From assembly GCF_000832065.1 (NCBI RefSeq), contig NZ_JXQM01000008.1, forward strand, positions 1-64,000: a stretch of DNA of 64,000 bases. Reading direction: 5' to 3'. The number at the start of each line of letters is the position of its first letter. Positions within the stretch are counted from its first letter, which is position 1. The position numbers were made by a program, and so were the translations under genes. Shown in pieces: positions 42,107-52,600 of the stretch. The notes under the pieces were generated by a model. It had not been told where the DNA came from. It worked only from the letters and a program-made list of their open reading frames with translations, and made no database searches. Source of the stretch: Nitrosospira sp. NpAV (GTDB lineage: Bacteria; Pseudomonadota; Gammaproteobacteria; Burkholderiales; Nitrosomonadaceae).

Positions 42107-43362
42107 TGCCTGATTTCTGCGGTGCCTGACTTCTTCGGGTATTTCATCTGCACATACTCATCGACGATCTGGCGAAATTCTCCTGCGATATTGTCGCCTT
42201 TCAAGGTCACCGATTTCTGCCCATCCACATAGACTGGCGCCACCGGCCTCTCCCCCGAACCGGGCAGGCTGATGCCGATATTGGCGTGCTTGCTTTCCCC
42301 AGGTCCGTTGACCACGCACCCCATCACCGCCAATGTCATGTTTTCCACGCCTTCGTATTCCTCGCGCCACACCAGCATCTGCGTACGTACATAGCCCTGA
42401 ATACTTTCCGCCAGCTCCTGAAAATAAGTGCTGGTGGTACGCCCGCAACCCGGACATGCCGCGACCAGCGGGACAAACGCGCGCAGACCCGTGGTTTGCA
42501 GAATCTCCTGCGCCACCACCACTTCGCGAGAACGGTCACCACCTGGCTCCGGCGTAAGCGAGATACGGATGGTGTCGCCTATACCGTCAAGAAGGAGCAC
42601 TGACAGCGCAGCGGTAGAGGCAACGATCCCTTTCGAGCCCATGCCGGCTTCGGTCAAGCCAAGATGCAAGGCATAGTCGCAGCGCGATGCCAGGTCCCGA
42701 TAAACACCAATCAAGTCCTGTACGCCGCTTACCTTGCAGGACAATATGATTCTGTCGCGTCCCAGTCCAATCTCCTCCGCCCTGGCGGCGCTTTCCAGTG
42801 CGGAGGTAATCAATGCTTCCCGCATGACAAGCGCCGCATCCTTCGGATCCCCGGATCGGGCGTTCTCATCCATAATGCGCGCCAGCAGTTCTGGATCGAG
42901 ACTACCCCAGTTGACGCCAATACGCACCGGCTTGCCATACTTACAGGCCGCTTCTATCAGGATGGAGAATTGCTCGTCGCGTTTCTTGCCGTGTCCCACA
43001 TTACCCGGATTGATACGGTATTTGGCAAGCGCCTTCGCACAATCGGGATATTCGGTCACGAGTTTATGACCGTTAAAATGAAAATCACCTATCAGCGGCA
43101 CGTGGCAGTCCATGTCATCAAGACGCGCGCGTATGCCCGCCACCGCTTTAGCGGCAGCGGCGGTATTGACGGTAATACGTACCAGTTCGGATCCGGCGCG
43201 CGCGAGTTGGGCGACCTGGACCGTGGTGGCAATTTCATTTTCCGTATCGGTATTGGTCATGGATTGCACCACTATCGGCGCACCGCCGCCAACTGTGATG
43301 GGACCTACACGGACACCGACGCTGTTTCGGCGCGGCGGAAAAATATTCTGTGACATAGTCAT
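42103..43362 (-). CDS. ispG: 4-hydroxy-3-methylbut-2-en-1-yl diphosphate synthase
   Basis: IspG (GcpE) is the [4Fe-4S] enzyme of the non-mevalonate isoprenoid pathway, which also supplies HpnD. The 419-residue product is longer than E. coli IspG (372), as is usual for one of the two bacterial IspG sizes. Cluster cysteines are visible in ACPGCGRT and [19 protein letters not shown] and RINPGNVG belong to the TIM-barrel domain. It overlaps hisS by 4 bp and follows rodZ by 33 bp. Confidence 0.97.
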   Translation of the reverse strand: MTMSQNIFPPRRNSVGVRVGPITVGGGAPIVVQSMTNTDTENEIATTVQVAQLARAGSELVRITVNTAAAAKAVAGIRARLDDMDCHVPLIGDFHFNGHKLVTEYPDCAKALAKYRINPGNVGHGKKRDEQFSILIEAACKYGKPVRIGVNWGSLDPELLARIMDENARSGDPKDAALVMREALITSALESAARAEEIGLGRDRIILSCKVSGVQDLIGVYRDLASRCDYALHLGLTEAGMGSKGIVASTAALSVLLLDGIGDTIRISLTPEPGGDRSREVVVAQEILQTTGLRAFVPLVAACPGCGRTTSTYFQELAESIQGYVRTQMLVWREEYEGVENMTLAVMGCVVNGPGESKHANIGISLPGSGERPVAPVYVDGQKSVTLKGDNIAGEFRQIVDEYVQMKYPKKSGTAEIRQ

Positions 43363-43395
43363 AATAGGTATGAGAATCTTATAAATGTAAAAGTT

Positions 43396-44331
43396 TCATT
43401 TGAGCGACAGACGTGCCGTCCCTCCATAAGCATTGATATAAGGTGCCAGGTTCACGGGATTGTTATTGTAGACCAGCTTGACTGCAACGGCGTTACCGAT
43501 TGTCAGGGAGAAGGGCGGCTTGCCGCGTAACACCTGCTCTGTCCCGCGGGGATTGACACGCGAAAGCAGCAACCTGCCTCCACTATCCTTGACTTCAGTC
43601 CATGACTCTCCCTCAAATATAAGGCGAAGAACATCTCCGCCACCCGCCGGTTCCGGGGCAACAACATTCGCCGATTCACGCACGGTATTCCCAGATTCAG
43701 TGGCAACGTCCGGCGGTGCAGCAGGAATAGGAACAGGAGCTGGAAGAGGAGGAGGTACCTCGTGTTTTTGTTCAGCTACCATGGCTTCTTCCGCGGATGA
43801 CACTGTCCCGCCGGTCGAGTTTGCGGGTGGTGACACGTTTGCTCGCTCAGCCCCGGTTCTCGTTTCCGTCTTCACGGCCGGTTGCTTTCCTTTGTCACTG
43901 CCATCATAAATTCCAAAGATCAGCAGCAGCGCCAGAACGGCGGCCCCCGCAATGATCAGATTGCGCTTTCCTCCTCCCTGATTGGACGGAAAGGGGATTC
44001 CCTCGGTCTGATAAGAGATGGTTGGCGCGGGAGTAGGCGGAAGCGCTTGCTCCAAACGCTGTAATAACGGCGCCGCATCCATCTGCAACAGCTTGGCGTA
44101 GTTCCGTACGAAGCCGCGCAGAAATGTTCCGCTTGCCAAATTGTCGTAGTCATCCTCCTCCAGCGCTGTAACCTGCCGCACCGATAACCGCAGCTGTCGC
44201 GCCACGTCCTCGATATTCATGCCACGGGCCAACCGCGCAGCGCGAAATTCGCGGCCCACGCCTGTTTCCATCTCGGCCGGGCTGGCGTCCGCTTCATGAC
44301 CGATGTCGCCGTTCCTATCAGTGGCGTTCAT
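43396..44331 (-). CDS. rodZ: RodZ-like helix-turn-helix membrane protein
   Basis: RodZ links MreB filaments to the inner membrane and helps set cell shape. From the ATG at 44331 the product is 311 residues. The frame is open to 44460, overlapping rlmN by 20 bp, so the start is uncertain. The N-terminal HTH (VGREFRAARLARGMNIEDVA onward) is followed by a membrane span (LIIAGAAVLALLLIFGIY), a Pro/Ala-rich periplasmic linker and a C-terminal DUF4115 domain (SWTEVKDSGGRLLLSRV). In many relatives pilF/pilW lies between rlmN and rodZ, but here they are adjacent. Confidence 0.9.
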   Translation of the reverse strand: MNATDRNGDIGHEADASPAEMETGVGREFRAARLARGMNIEDVARQLRLSVRQVTALEEDDYDNLASGTFLRGFVRNYAKLLQMDAAPLLQRLEQALPPTPAPTISYQTEGIPFPSNQGGGKRNLIIAGAAVLALLLIFGIYDGSDKGKQPAVKTETRTGAERANVSPPANSTGGTVSSAEEAMVAEQKHEVPPPLPAPVPIPAAPPDVATESGNTVRESANVVAPEPAGGGDVLRLIFEGESWTEVKDSGGRLLLSRVNPRGTEQVLRGKPPFSLTIGNAVAVKLVYNNNPVNLAPYINAYGGTARLSLK

Positions 44332-44440
44332 GACTCGAATCCACGATCGCACAGCACTCGTGCTTGCCTGGAATTCCGAAATGGTGTCCATGACCTGCAT
44401 GGTGCCAATTGCACTATGAAGATACCCATCCGACTTCGCC

Positions 44441-45538
44441 TCATCTTGCCGCTTCCACAATCCCGCGGCTTACCCGCCGGGTCTTGTCATGTACTTTTCC
44501 GGCAAGTTGCCCGCAGGCGGCGGCAATATCATCGCCACGGGTCTTGCGCACGGTCGTTATCAATTCAGCCTGCATCAGCACATCGCGGAAACGATGCACC
44601 GCCTCCGGCGAGGACCGTCTGTATCCCGAATTGGGAAATGGATTGAATGGAATCAGATTGAATTTACAAGGCGTTTCCCGTACCAGTTGTACCAATTCAT
44701 GCGCATGCGCCGCGCTATCATTGACGCCATCCAGCATGACATATTCAAAAGTGATGAAATCTCGCGGCGCCGACTGAAGATAACGCCGGCAGGCCGCCAG
44801 CAACTCCTTGATCGGATATTTTTTGTTGATGGGCACCAACTCGTTCCGCAGCGCATCGTTGGGCGCATGCAGCGATACCGCAAGCGCTACCGGGCAACGT
44901 TCGCGCAGCCGATCCATGGCTGGAACCAGGCCCGAAGTACTCACCGTCACGCGCCGCCGCGACAGTCCATAAGCATTATCGTCCAGCATCAAATCGAGAG
45001 CAGTCACCACATTTTCAAAATTGGCCAGCGGCTCGCCCATGCCCATCATGACAACATTCGTAACCGCACGGCTACGGATACCCCCGCCATCGAACTCTTC
45101 CGCCAGCGCTTTATTCGCCCACCACAACTGCCCAATAATTTCGGCTACCGTCAGATTGCGGTTAAAGCCTTGTCTGCCGGTAGAGCAAAATGTACATGCC
45201 AGCGCACAACCCACCTGGCTGGAAACGCATAGCGTGCCACGGCTGGCTTCGGGTATGAAAACCGTCTCGATGCCATTGCCCTCACCTACCGACAATAGCC
45301 ACTTGCGGGTGCCATCCATGGCGGCATGATCGCTGATAACCCTGGGGGGCTCAATTACAGCGGTTGCGGAAAGCTTATCCCGCAGTGCCTTCGCCAAATC
45401 ACTCATGCCAGCGAAATCGACCTCGCCAGACCGGTGTATCCAGCGCAGCAGTTGCTTGGCACGGAAGGATTTCTCGCCGATTTCCACACAGAAACCGGCA
45501 AGCGCTTTTGCATCGAAATCAAGCAGATTGACGCTCAT
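44441..45538 (-). CDS. rlmN: Dual-specificity rRNA/tRNA (adenine-C2) methyltransferase RlmN
   Basis: RlmN is a radical SAM enzyme that methylates A2503 of 23S rRNA and A37 of some tRNAs. The 365-residue product carries the CxxxCxxC cluster motif (CALACTFC), GMGEPLANF, and the C-terminal mechanism cysteine in AACGQLAGK. The partner cysteine near residue 118 belongs to the cluster region. It sits 22 bp downstream of ndk, a common arrangement. Confidence 0.97.
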   Translation of the reverse strand: MSVNLLDFDAKALAGFCVEIGEKSFRAKQLLRWIHRSGEVDFAGMSDLAKALRDKLSATAVIEPPRVISDHAAMDGTRKWLLSVGEGNGIETVFIPEASRGTLCVSSQVGCALACTFCSTGRQGFNRNLTVAEIIGQLWWANKALAEEFDGGGIRSRAVTNVVMMGMGEPLANFENVVTALDLMLDDNAYGLSRRRVTVSTSGLVPAMDRLRERCPVALAVSLHAPNDALRNELVPINKKYPIKELLAACRRYLQSAPRDFITFEYVMLDGVNDSAAHAHELVQLVRETPCKFNLIPFNPFPNSGYRRSSPEAVHRFRDVLMQAELITTVRKTRGDDIAAACGQLAGKVHDKTRRVSRGIVEAAR

Positions 45539-45560
45539 GATGTTGAGCTAAAAATCATTT

Positions 45561-45986
45561 CTATCTGGAATAAATGTTCAGGGCCGGAAAATAATAAGCA
45601 ATTTCAACCGCCGCGGTTTCAGGTGCATCGGAACCATGCACGGCGTTGGCATCGATACTTTCGGCAAAATCCGCGCGAATGGTTCCTTTTTCTGCCTTTT
45701 TTGGATCTGTAGCGCCCATTAGATCCCGGTTCTTTCTGATCGCATCTTCGCCTTCGAGTACCTGTACCATGACAGGCCCCGAAATCATGAATTTCACCAG
45801 ATCATTAAAAAACGGGCGGCTGCGATGCACGGCGTAAAAGCCCTCGGCTTCCGCCTGCGACAGGTGCAGCATGCGGGCCGCGATTATTTTCAATCCATTG
45901 GTTTCGAAATGGGAATAGATTTCTCCAATGACATTTTTAGCCACCGCATCCGGCTTGATAATAGACAACGTTCTTTCCACAGCCAT
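45561..45986 (-). CDS. ndk: Nucleoside diphosphate kinase
   Basis: Ndk equalises nucleoside triphosphate pools by a phosphohistidine ping-pong mechanism. The start at the ATG at 45986 gives [15 protein letters not shown] and 141 residues, the family norm. The 33-codon extension upstream to 46085 would read into a repeat element and is not real. The active-site histidine is in [10 protein letters not shown] near residue 117. The 5' region is occupied by a 174-bp MITE-like element beginning 30 bp before the start codon. Confidence 0.97.
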   Translation of the reverse strand: MAVERTLSIIKPDAVAKNVIGEIYSHFETNGLKIIAARMLHLSQAEAEGFYAVHRSRPFFNDLVKFMISGPVMVQVLEGEDAIRKNRDLMGATDPKKAEKGTIRADFAESIDANAVHGSDAPETAAVEIAYYFPALNIYSR

Positions 45987-46016
45987 CAAATACTCCACTA
46001 AATTAAGAAATGAAAA

Positions 46017-46190
46017 AACCTCTGAATAAATCCTTCGTAGAGCGCATAGCAGCAAAATCGGAATGATCACAAGGCGCACTACCAAGATAGCAGGAATCGT
46101 AACTTGACCTACGATACCAAGGCGTGCAACGCAATGAGCGCCAATTTTGCCGCAATCGAAGGGACGCCCACATGGACTTATTCAGAGGTT
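46017..46190. mobile_element. MITE-like element, 174 bp, with 13-bp perfect terminal inverted repeats
   Basis: The ends aacctctgaataa and ttattcagaggtt are perfect inverted repeats. Similarity continues inward in imperfect form: the left has gcagcaaaatcgg and the right, read from its end, gcggcaaaattgg. No protein is encoded. A shortened relative lies at 15169-15232. I could not see a clear target-site duplication. It sits between the terminator of the M1-peptidase gene and ndk, so it forms most of the ndk upstream region and could supply or disturb its promoter. Confidence 0.75.
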
Positions 46191-46239
46191 CCTTTTTGTA
46201 TTTTAACAAAAAAACCCGTCCCGAAGTCGGAAAAAAGCA

Positions 46240-46265
46240 AAAAGCCCGGTAGTTGACCGGGCTTC
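46240..46265 (-). terminator. Rho-independent terminator of the M1-peptidase gene
   Basis: On the minus strand AAGCCCGGT/ACCGGGCTT forms a strong stem with a short loop and is followed by TTTTTGCTTTTTT. It lies 27 bp after the peptidase stop codon. Confidence 0.9.
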
Positions 46266-46291
46266 GATCCGGGAAATACAGACCATTCGTT

Positions 46292-48358
46292 TCAATTAAG
46301 CTTCACTGCCTGCACGCGCGTAGGCCACGCGCCCCGGCCAATCGCCTTGGCTCCATCGAAAATGACATAGCTCTGGCGGCCATAGTGCGGCAGGGGCCGT
46401 ATCAGCGCTGCGAGCGAGGCCGCATCGCGTGCGGACACTACCGCAAGCGTCACGCCATCGGATCGACTTACCGTCCATGCCTGGGCCGAACCCTTGCCCC
46501 GCACGATCTCCGGCCGGCCAGGCAACTGATGCCGCGTGAGCCACGCATCGACTTGCTCCTCCAAACCAATCACCAGTGCAGGCGCGGGCGGCAGGCTATC
46601 GGTCGGTGGGACCAATTTCAGGGAACGATTCTGAAGTTTGCCGGCAAGCGTCTCGGCAGTACCACGCACTTCACCGCTTTCCGGCAGTAGAATGGCTATT
46701 GCTGTCCGGTCAACCATGATCTGGCGCAGGATCGGCGGCGCCTCGTCGGACATCAGGCGCCGGAATAACCGCAGATCCGGATCAAGGGTCACCTCCAGCG
46801 GGAGAGTGCGCACATCAAGCGTAAAAGTCTGACGCCCGCGCTCCAAATCGAGCGTATGCATTTCTTCACCTTCTTCGGTGCGAATCGCCATGGGGACCCG
46901 CAACCGGTACTCGGGCGCCGTCTGCTCAAGCGTAACGGTAACACGATGACCGGAATCCAATTTCGTACGCCCGGCTTCCGCAATGCGCACGACAGGGGCT
47001 CCCGCGCGCGTGAGCCACTGGTCGAAGAAACTATTTAGCTCTTGTTTGGATACTGCCTGGAACGCACCCCGCAGATCCACCCACGAGGCAATATGAAAGC
47101 GCTGCTCGCGCCAGAATGCCTGGAGGGCGCGATCGAAGGTCTCGCGCCCGAGCAAATCGCGCAACATGAGAAACATCATCGCGGCCTTATTGTAGCCCAC
47201 GATCTGCGAAGCCCCATGAGTACGCGAAGTGAAAGTGGTAAGCGGCGCATCCTGACCAGGTGACAGCGCAGCGAAATCGCGCAGCCAGCCACGACGCATT
47301 TCGCGCGCGGCTCCCGGGCTTTCACGCTCCTTGTATGCGTAATCCGCCATGAACGTGGTCAGCCCCTCTGACCAGTTGCCCAGCGCGTAATCGGGATATA
47401 CGCCATTTCCCCACCAGTTATGCAATACTTCATGGCCCAGCGAAGTGGCACGGATGAACGGCAGACGCAGCACCTCGATGCCAAGATAAGTGAGTGTCGG
47501 CATACCGAAACCTGTCGGCGTCGGACTCGATACCACACTGAATTCAGTAAACGGATACTCTCCGATCCACGCCTCGTAGAGTTCGATATAACCCTTGACC
47601 GAACTGAGATAGTCGGGTGCAAGATCCGCAATCTGCGGATGAAAGTAGGTTCGCAACTCGATTGGCTTGCCACCCGCGCCGCGCATCGTGTTTGTTTCCA
47701 CTTTGTAGGGACCGGCCATGAGATCGATACCGCCGGTTGGCGCGAGAAACTCGAAACGTGCACGATATTCGTCATCCGACTCGGATTCCTCGACAAGACG
47801 GCCTGCGACAAGACCCCGTTGTCCGCTCGGAAGTTCGATGTTCACACGATAGCTTGCAAGTTTTTCCGCTATGTAGGGATACCAGCCGCTCGAGTCGGGC
47901 AAGAAAGTACCCGCACTCCCACTTGCCGGTTCATTCCTTCCCAGTGTCTGCGGATGATCAAGCGAAGTATCAAGCGCTGAAAGTTCGCCACGCCAATGGA
48001 CTTCGATACGGCGCGGGATCTGCTTGTCGCCCGAGATCCGCCAGGCGCGCATCTTGCCGGTAATCGCGGACGGGCCCAGCGGTGAGTCATCGACACGCCC
48101 GCGCGGCACCTCGAAACGGCGGCCCAGCACCAGAGTCAACTCCTCCGATGTCTTCGCCGTGATGATGCTGCGCCCTTCAATGGTGCGCTTAACCGGATCA
48201 ATCCGCACCGTAATGTCATAGTCGATTTCCGCGGCCTCCGCCACGGGAGGCGGGGTGGATGCGGCCGACGCGACGGTTGCAACAAAAAGCGGGAGCAAAA
48301 ACCATGCGGTATTTCTCCAGATACGGCGGATACGCACCCCGTCCATCACCGGACTCAT
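46292..48358 (-). CDS. M1-family metallopeptidase, exported
   Basis: A zinc aminopeptidase-like protein of the M1 (gluzincin) family. From the ATG at 48358 it has 688 residues and an N-terminal signal sequence (RRIWRNTAWFLLPLFVATVASAAS), so it should act outside the cytoplasm. The zinc site HEVLHNWW (near residue 306) and the third ligand in NWSEGLTTF (near 329) are intact, as is a tyrosine in QIVGYNKAAM. The C-terminal 200 residues do not resemble the ERAP-like domain of classical PepN. The start overlaps the stop of the ChaN-PDZ gene as ATGA, so the two are translated together. A terminator follows. Confidence 0.88.
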   Translation of the reverse strand: MSPVMDGVRIRRIWRNTAWFLLPLFVATVASAASTPPPVAEAAEIDYDITVRIDPVKRTIEGRSIITAKTSEELTLVLGRRFEVPRGRVDDSPLGPSAITGKMRAWRISGDKQIPRRIEVHWRGELSALDTSLDHPQTLGRNEPASGSAGTFLPDSSGWYPYIAEKLASYRVNIELPSGQRGLVAGRLVEESESDDEYRARFEFLAPTGGIDLMAGPYKVETNTMRGAGGKPIELRTYFHPQIADLAPDYLSSVKGYIELYEAWIGEYPFTEFSVVSSPTPTGFGMPTLTYLGIEVLRLPFIRATSLGHEVLHNWWGNGVYPDYALGNWSEGLTTFMADYAYKERESPGAAREMRRGWLRDFAALSPGQDAPLTTFTSRTHGASQIVGYNKAAMMFLMLRDLLGRETFDRALQAFWREQRFHIASWVDLRGAFQAVSKQELNSFFDQWLTRAGAPVVRIAEAGRTKLDSGHRVTVTLEQTAPEYRLRVPMAIRTEEGEEMHTLDLERGRQTFTLDVRTLPLEVTLDPDLRLFRRLMSDEAPPILRQIMVDRTAIAILLPESGEVRGTAETLAGKLQNRSLKLVPPTDSLPPAPALVIGLEEQVDAWLTRHQLPGRPEIVRGKGSAQAWTVSRSDGVTLAVVSARDAASLAALIRPLPHYGRQSYVIFDGAKAIGRGAWPTRVQAVKLN

Positions 48359-49629
48359 TCCGGCACCGCTGGAAATCTGGCGATAATCTCCATCGTTTCC
48401 CCGCCACGTTTTAGCTTGAGGGGCAGCCACGTTCCCGGGGCCTGGCGTTTGACGATGTCCACAATATCATTCATGCGCTTGATCGTGACACTTGCGGCCT
48501 CCGTGATGAGATCACTGTCGCGGATACCGGCTAATTCGGCGATGCTGCCCTTCTCCACCTGCAGCACGCGGGCACCGCCGTCCTGCGCCAGTTCAAAGCG
48601 GATACCCAGACGCTGGCGCGGCGGCTCGTGCGAAACGAACGAAGACGAGTTAACTCCAAATACCGCATCGGCCAGCCCCCCGATCACCTGTGCGCAATGG
48701 GTGCCGCTATTCCATGGTAACAACGTGCCGATATCGGTAACACGGAGGTCCTTCAACTGATGGGGAACCCCATAACCATATTTGATATGTCCCGAGCCCA
48801 TGATCCCCACGACAAGGGGGCGCCCCGGCCGATCCAGCGCCGAGTGTATGGCTTGCGCCATTGCCCTGTCCCAGAGTTGCTGGCTTTCCACGAAGCGCCG
48901 GAAATCCGGATCATCCCGGCCGCTCCCCCCTTTCTTCCTGCCACCACGGTCATGCTCACTGTAGAACGGCAGCAGATAATCAAGATAAGCGGTGCTTGGC
49001 GCAGCGGGAGGCATCACGCCTTCGCGCTCATTCTCCGGAACGCCATCGAAACCCTTCTGGGAGATCGCCCGCCGCAAACGCGTGTCGATATTGAGTGCCA
49101 CCATTGGCACCCGATTCATGCGCGCAAAATGAAACAAGGGCAAATAAAGACTCGCATCTGTACTCCAGACGGCGTTCCAGTCCGCGGCAGCAAGAAACTG
49201 CGCTTCCGAGAGTTCCCCCGCTACCCACTGATCAAGTGCCTTCTGCACTCTGCGCGGGAACATCTCGAAACCGATAACCATGTCGGGACGCATTGCATGC
49301 AGCGCAGCCAGCACTTGTAATTGCCACCGGTGATGTTCAGGGTTATCGTGCATTTCACCCAGCAGCACCACCGAGTTCTTTGCCGCGCGAGCAATGACGT
49401 CGGCACCGGATATTTTTCCCCCGCCAGGCGTGATCCAGCTTCCCATCGGCACACAGTCCACATTTTCCTTGTTGCCCGCTTTGGTTTGAGCCCAAGCGAC
49501 GTGCGGACCGGCGGCGAACGCAAATAGCATGGCCGCCAGGAATCCCCCTTTGTACAGAGCACGCCTGGACAGAGCACTTTGAAATATTGTCAAGCCGGAC
49601 ACTCCCTTATCATGAATTATCGAACTCAT
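48355..49629 (-). CDS. ChaN-like (DUF399) protein with C-terminal PDZ domain
   Basis: The 424-residue product (ATG at 49629) begins with a signal peptide (hydrophobic core about residues 28-46, cleavage after AWAQ). A ChaN/DUF399 domain follows (VVLLGEMHDNPEHHRWQ near residue 88 and FEMFPRRVQ). E. coli-type ChaN proteins are iron-regulated and bind haem through residues in this fold. The last 90 residues (RLGIRFELAQDGGARVLQV, SIAELAGIRDSDLI) form a PDZ-like domain, which simple ChaN proteins lack. It overlaps the M1-peptidase gene by 4 bp. A shared role in periplasmic protein or haem processing is inference. Confidence 0.85.
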   Translation of the reverse strand: MSSIIHDKGVSGLTIFQSALSRRALYKGGFLAAMLFAFAAGPHVAWAQTKAGNKENVDCVPMGSWITPGGGKISGADVIARAAKNSVVLLGEMHDNPEHHRWQLQVLAALHAMRPDMVIGFEMFPRRVQKALDQWVAGELSEAQFLAAADWNAVWSTDASLYLPLFHFARMNRVPMVALNIDTRLRRAISQKGFDGVPENEREGVMPPAAPSTAYLDYLLPFYSEHDRGGRKKGGSGRDDPDFRRFVESQQLWDRAMAQAIHSALDRPGRPLVVGIMGSGHIKYGYGVPHQLKDLRVTDIGTLLPWNSGTHCAQVIGGLADAVFGVNSSSFVSHEPPRQRLGIRFELAQDGGARVLQVEKGSIAELAGIRDSDLITEAASVTIKRMNDIVDIVKRQAPGTWLPLKLKRGGETMEIIARFPAVPE

Positions 49630-49683
49630 CTCATCCGTATCTGGATAATTATAGTCGCACCACACCACCGCTGTACCGACACA

Positions 49684-52600
49684 TCACCCCAGCCATTTTC
49701 GTGCGTTCCTGAACATTCGTATCCACGGCGCATCGTCTCGCCAACCGGGATGCCACGAATGCTGGACGGCACGAAATCCGCGCTCCGGATGCGGCATGAG
49801 TATGCTGAAACGCCCATCTTCAGTCGTCACGCCGGCAATACCTCGGGGGGAGCCGCTGGGGTTGAGCGGATAAACCTCGGTGAGCTGGCCCCGATTATCG
49901 ATAAAACGTAACGTAACCGGTGACGCAACAGATGAGACCTTGTTCTGGCCGGTAAATTCAGCATAACCTTCGCCATGTGCAACAACGACAGGCATTCGGC
50001 TTCCACTCATGCCGCTAAAAAAAAGCGATGGGCTTTCCTGGACTTCCACCATGACGAATCGCGCCTCGAACTGCTCCGATTTGTTACGCACAAAACGCGG
50101 CCAGTGCTCGGCGCCAGGAATAATTTCATGCAGATTACTCATCATCTGACATCCGTTGCAGACACCCAGCGCAAAACTATCGGCTTGCTGGAAAAACGCT
50201 TCAAATTCGTCGCGTGCGCGAGGGTTGAACAGGATGGAGCTGGCCCAGCCTTCTCCCGCCCCCAGCACGTCGCCGTACGAGAATCCGCCACATGCGGCAA
50301 ATCCCTTATAGTCCCTGAGAGAAACGCGTCCCGCGACGATATCGCTCATATGCACATCGGTTGCCAGGAACCCCGCCCGATCAAAGGCGGCAGCCATTTC
50401 CACATGACCATTCACGCCTTGCTCGCGCAAAATGGCGATTCGGGGCCGGATGCCGCTATTGATGTAAGGTGCGGAAATATCGTCATCCACATCGAAACTC
50501 AGTTGTGCATGCAAACCGGGATCGGCGACATCGAGAATGCGATCGTATTCCTGCTGCGCGCATTCAGGATTGTCGCGCAGCTTCTGCATCTCGTAAGTAG
50601 TGGACGACCAGGCGCGGTGCAAGTCAACGCGCTTCTCGGCGAATACCGGCTTATTGTTGCGCAGAAACTGAATTTCATCCTTATCGTTAAGCTCACCGAT
50701 AACAAAACACGCATCGCGCAGGCCCGCCTCCGACAAGATAGCCATCGCATCACGGTGGTGTTCAGTTTTTATCTGGACCACCGCCCCGAGTTCCTCATTG
50801 AACAGAACGGATATGATGCGCTCCAGGAATCTCCCACCCAGAGCTTCCGGCCGTAATTCATTGCCATCGACGTCGTTCGCGAGCATATCGAAGCACAGCT
50901 GATCGAGATTGATGGTCACACCGACGTGGCCAGCGAATGCCATTTCACATAATGTCGCGAATACACCTCCATCGGAGCGGTCATGATAAGCAATGATCTT
51001 GTTCTCATGATTCATACGCTGCATCGCGGCGAAGAAACTCTTTAGTTTCTCCGCGCCCTCCAGACCCTCCAAGTCCGGCGCGTCATCTCCCACCTGTTTA
51101 TAAACTTGCGCGAGCGCGGAACCGCCCAGACGGTTCCTGCCGGCACCCAGATCGATCAGGATGAGTTCCGTCGCGCCACAATCCTTGCGTAGCTGCGGCG
51201 TGAGGGTCTTGCGCGCATCCCCTACCCTGGCAAAGGCGGAAACAATCAGCGACAGTGGCGCCGTGACCTCTTTTCTGATTCCCGCTCCGCCATGGCTGTA
51301 TTCCGATTCCCACACAGTCTTCATCGACATGGAATCCTTACCCACCGGAATACTGATTCCCAATCGGGGGCAGAATTCCATGCCTACCGCATGCACGGCG
51401 TCGAACAGCGCCGCGTCTTCACCTGGGTGTCCAGCCGCAGCCATCCAGTTGGCGGAAAGCTTGATCTCCCCGATATGTTCAATCCGTGCGGCCGCAATGT
51501 TGGTGATCGCCTCGCCTACCGCCATGCGTGCTGAAGCAGCGGGATCTATCAGTGCCACCGGCGTGCGCTCACCCACGGCGAAGGCTTCACCCCGACAAGT
51601 CCGGTAACCCATCAGCGTCACCGCCACATCCGCTACCGGTATCTGCCACGGCCCCACCATCTGGTCGCGTGCGGTCATACCGCCGACGGTACGATCGCCG
51701 ATGCTTATGAGAAAAGTCTTGTCCGCCACCGCGGGCAACCGCAACACCCGATAGGCGGCTTCTCGCAAGTTCAGCCCCGCCGTGTCGAACGGCAACAGCG
51801 TTCTCTCGATATGGCTCACATCGCGGATCATTTTTGGCGGCTTGCCCAACAATATCGAGAGATCCATATCAACCGGCTGATTGCCAAATATCGGGTCGGT
51901 CACGGTAAGCTGCTGTTGCGCTGTCGCTGTGCCTACCACCGCGAACGGACAGCGTTCACGCTCACAAATCGACTGGAACAGCGCTAGCGCCTCCGGTCTG
52001 ATTGCAAGCACATAGCGCTCTTGCGCTTCGTTGCTCCAGATTTGCATCGGCGACATGCCCGATTCTTCCGAGGGAATATCGCGCAAATTGAAACACCCCC
52101 CTCGGCCGGAACCATGCAGCAGCTCAGGCAGCGCATTCGACAAACCCCCGGCGCCAACATCGTGAATCGAAAGAATCGGATTAGCCTTGCCTTGCCTTTC
52201 CATCTGCCAGCAATAGTCGATGACTTCTTGCGCGCGCCGTTCCATCTCCGCATTGCCGCGTTGTACCGAATCGAAATCGAGGCTCTCCGTATTCACCCCG
52301 GTATCCATGCTGGAAGCCGCACCGCCGCCGAGACCTATCAACATCCCCGGTCCGCCCAATTGAACCAGCAATGCACCGGCTGAAAACTCCTCCTTGAACG
52401 AATGGCGTTCGGCGATATGGCCGATGCCTCCGGCCAGCATGATGGGCTTGTGATAACCGCGCATTTCGCCGGCAACGAGTTCCTCGAAGGTGCGGAAATA
52501 CCCCGCCAGATTAGGCCGCCCGAACTCATTGTTGAATGCCGCGCCGCCGATAGGACCCTCCAGCATGATTTGCAGGGCCGATGCGATGCGCAATGGCTTG

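Noticed and set aside
49975-50856. Plus-strand frame opposite the end of purL
   Set aside because: Antisense to the conserved glutamine amidotransferase part of purL, and the translation has no domain character.
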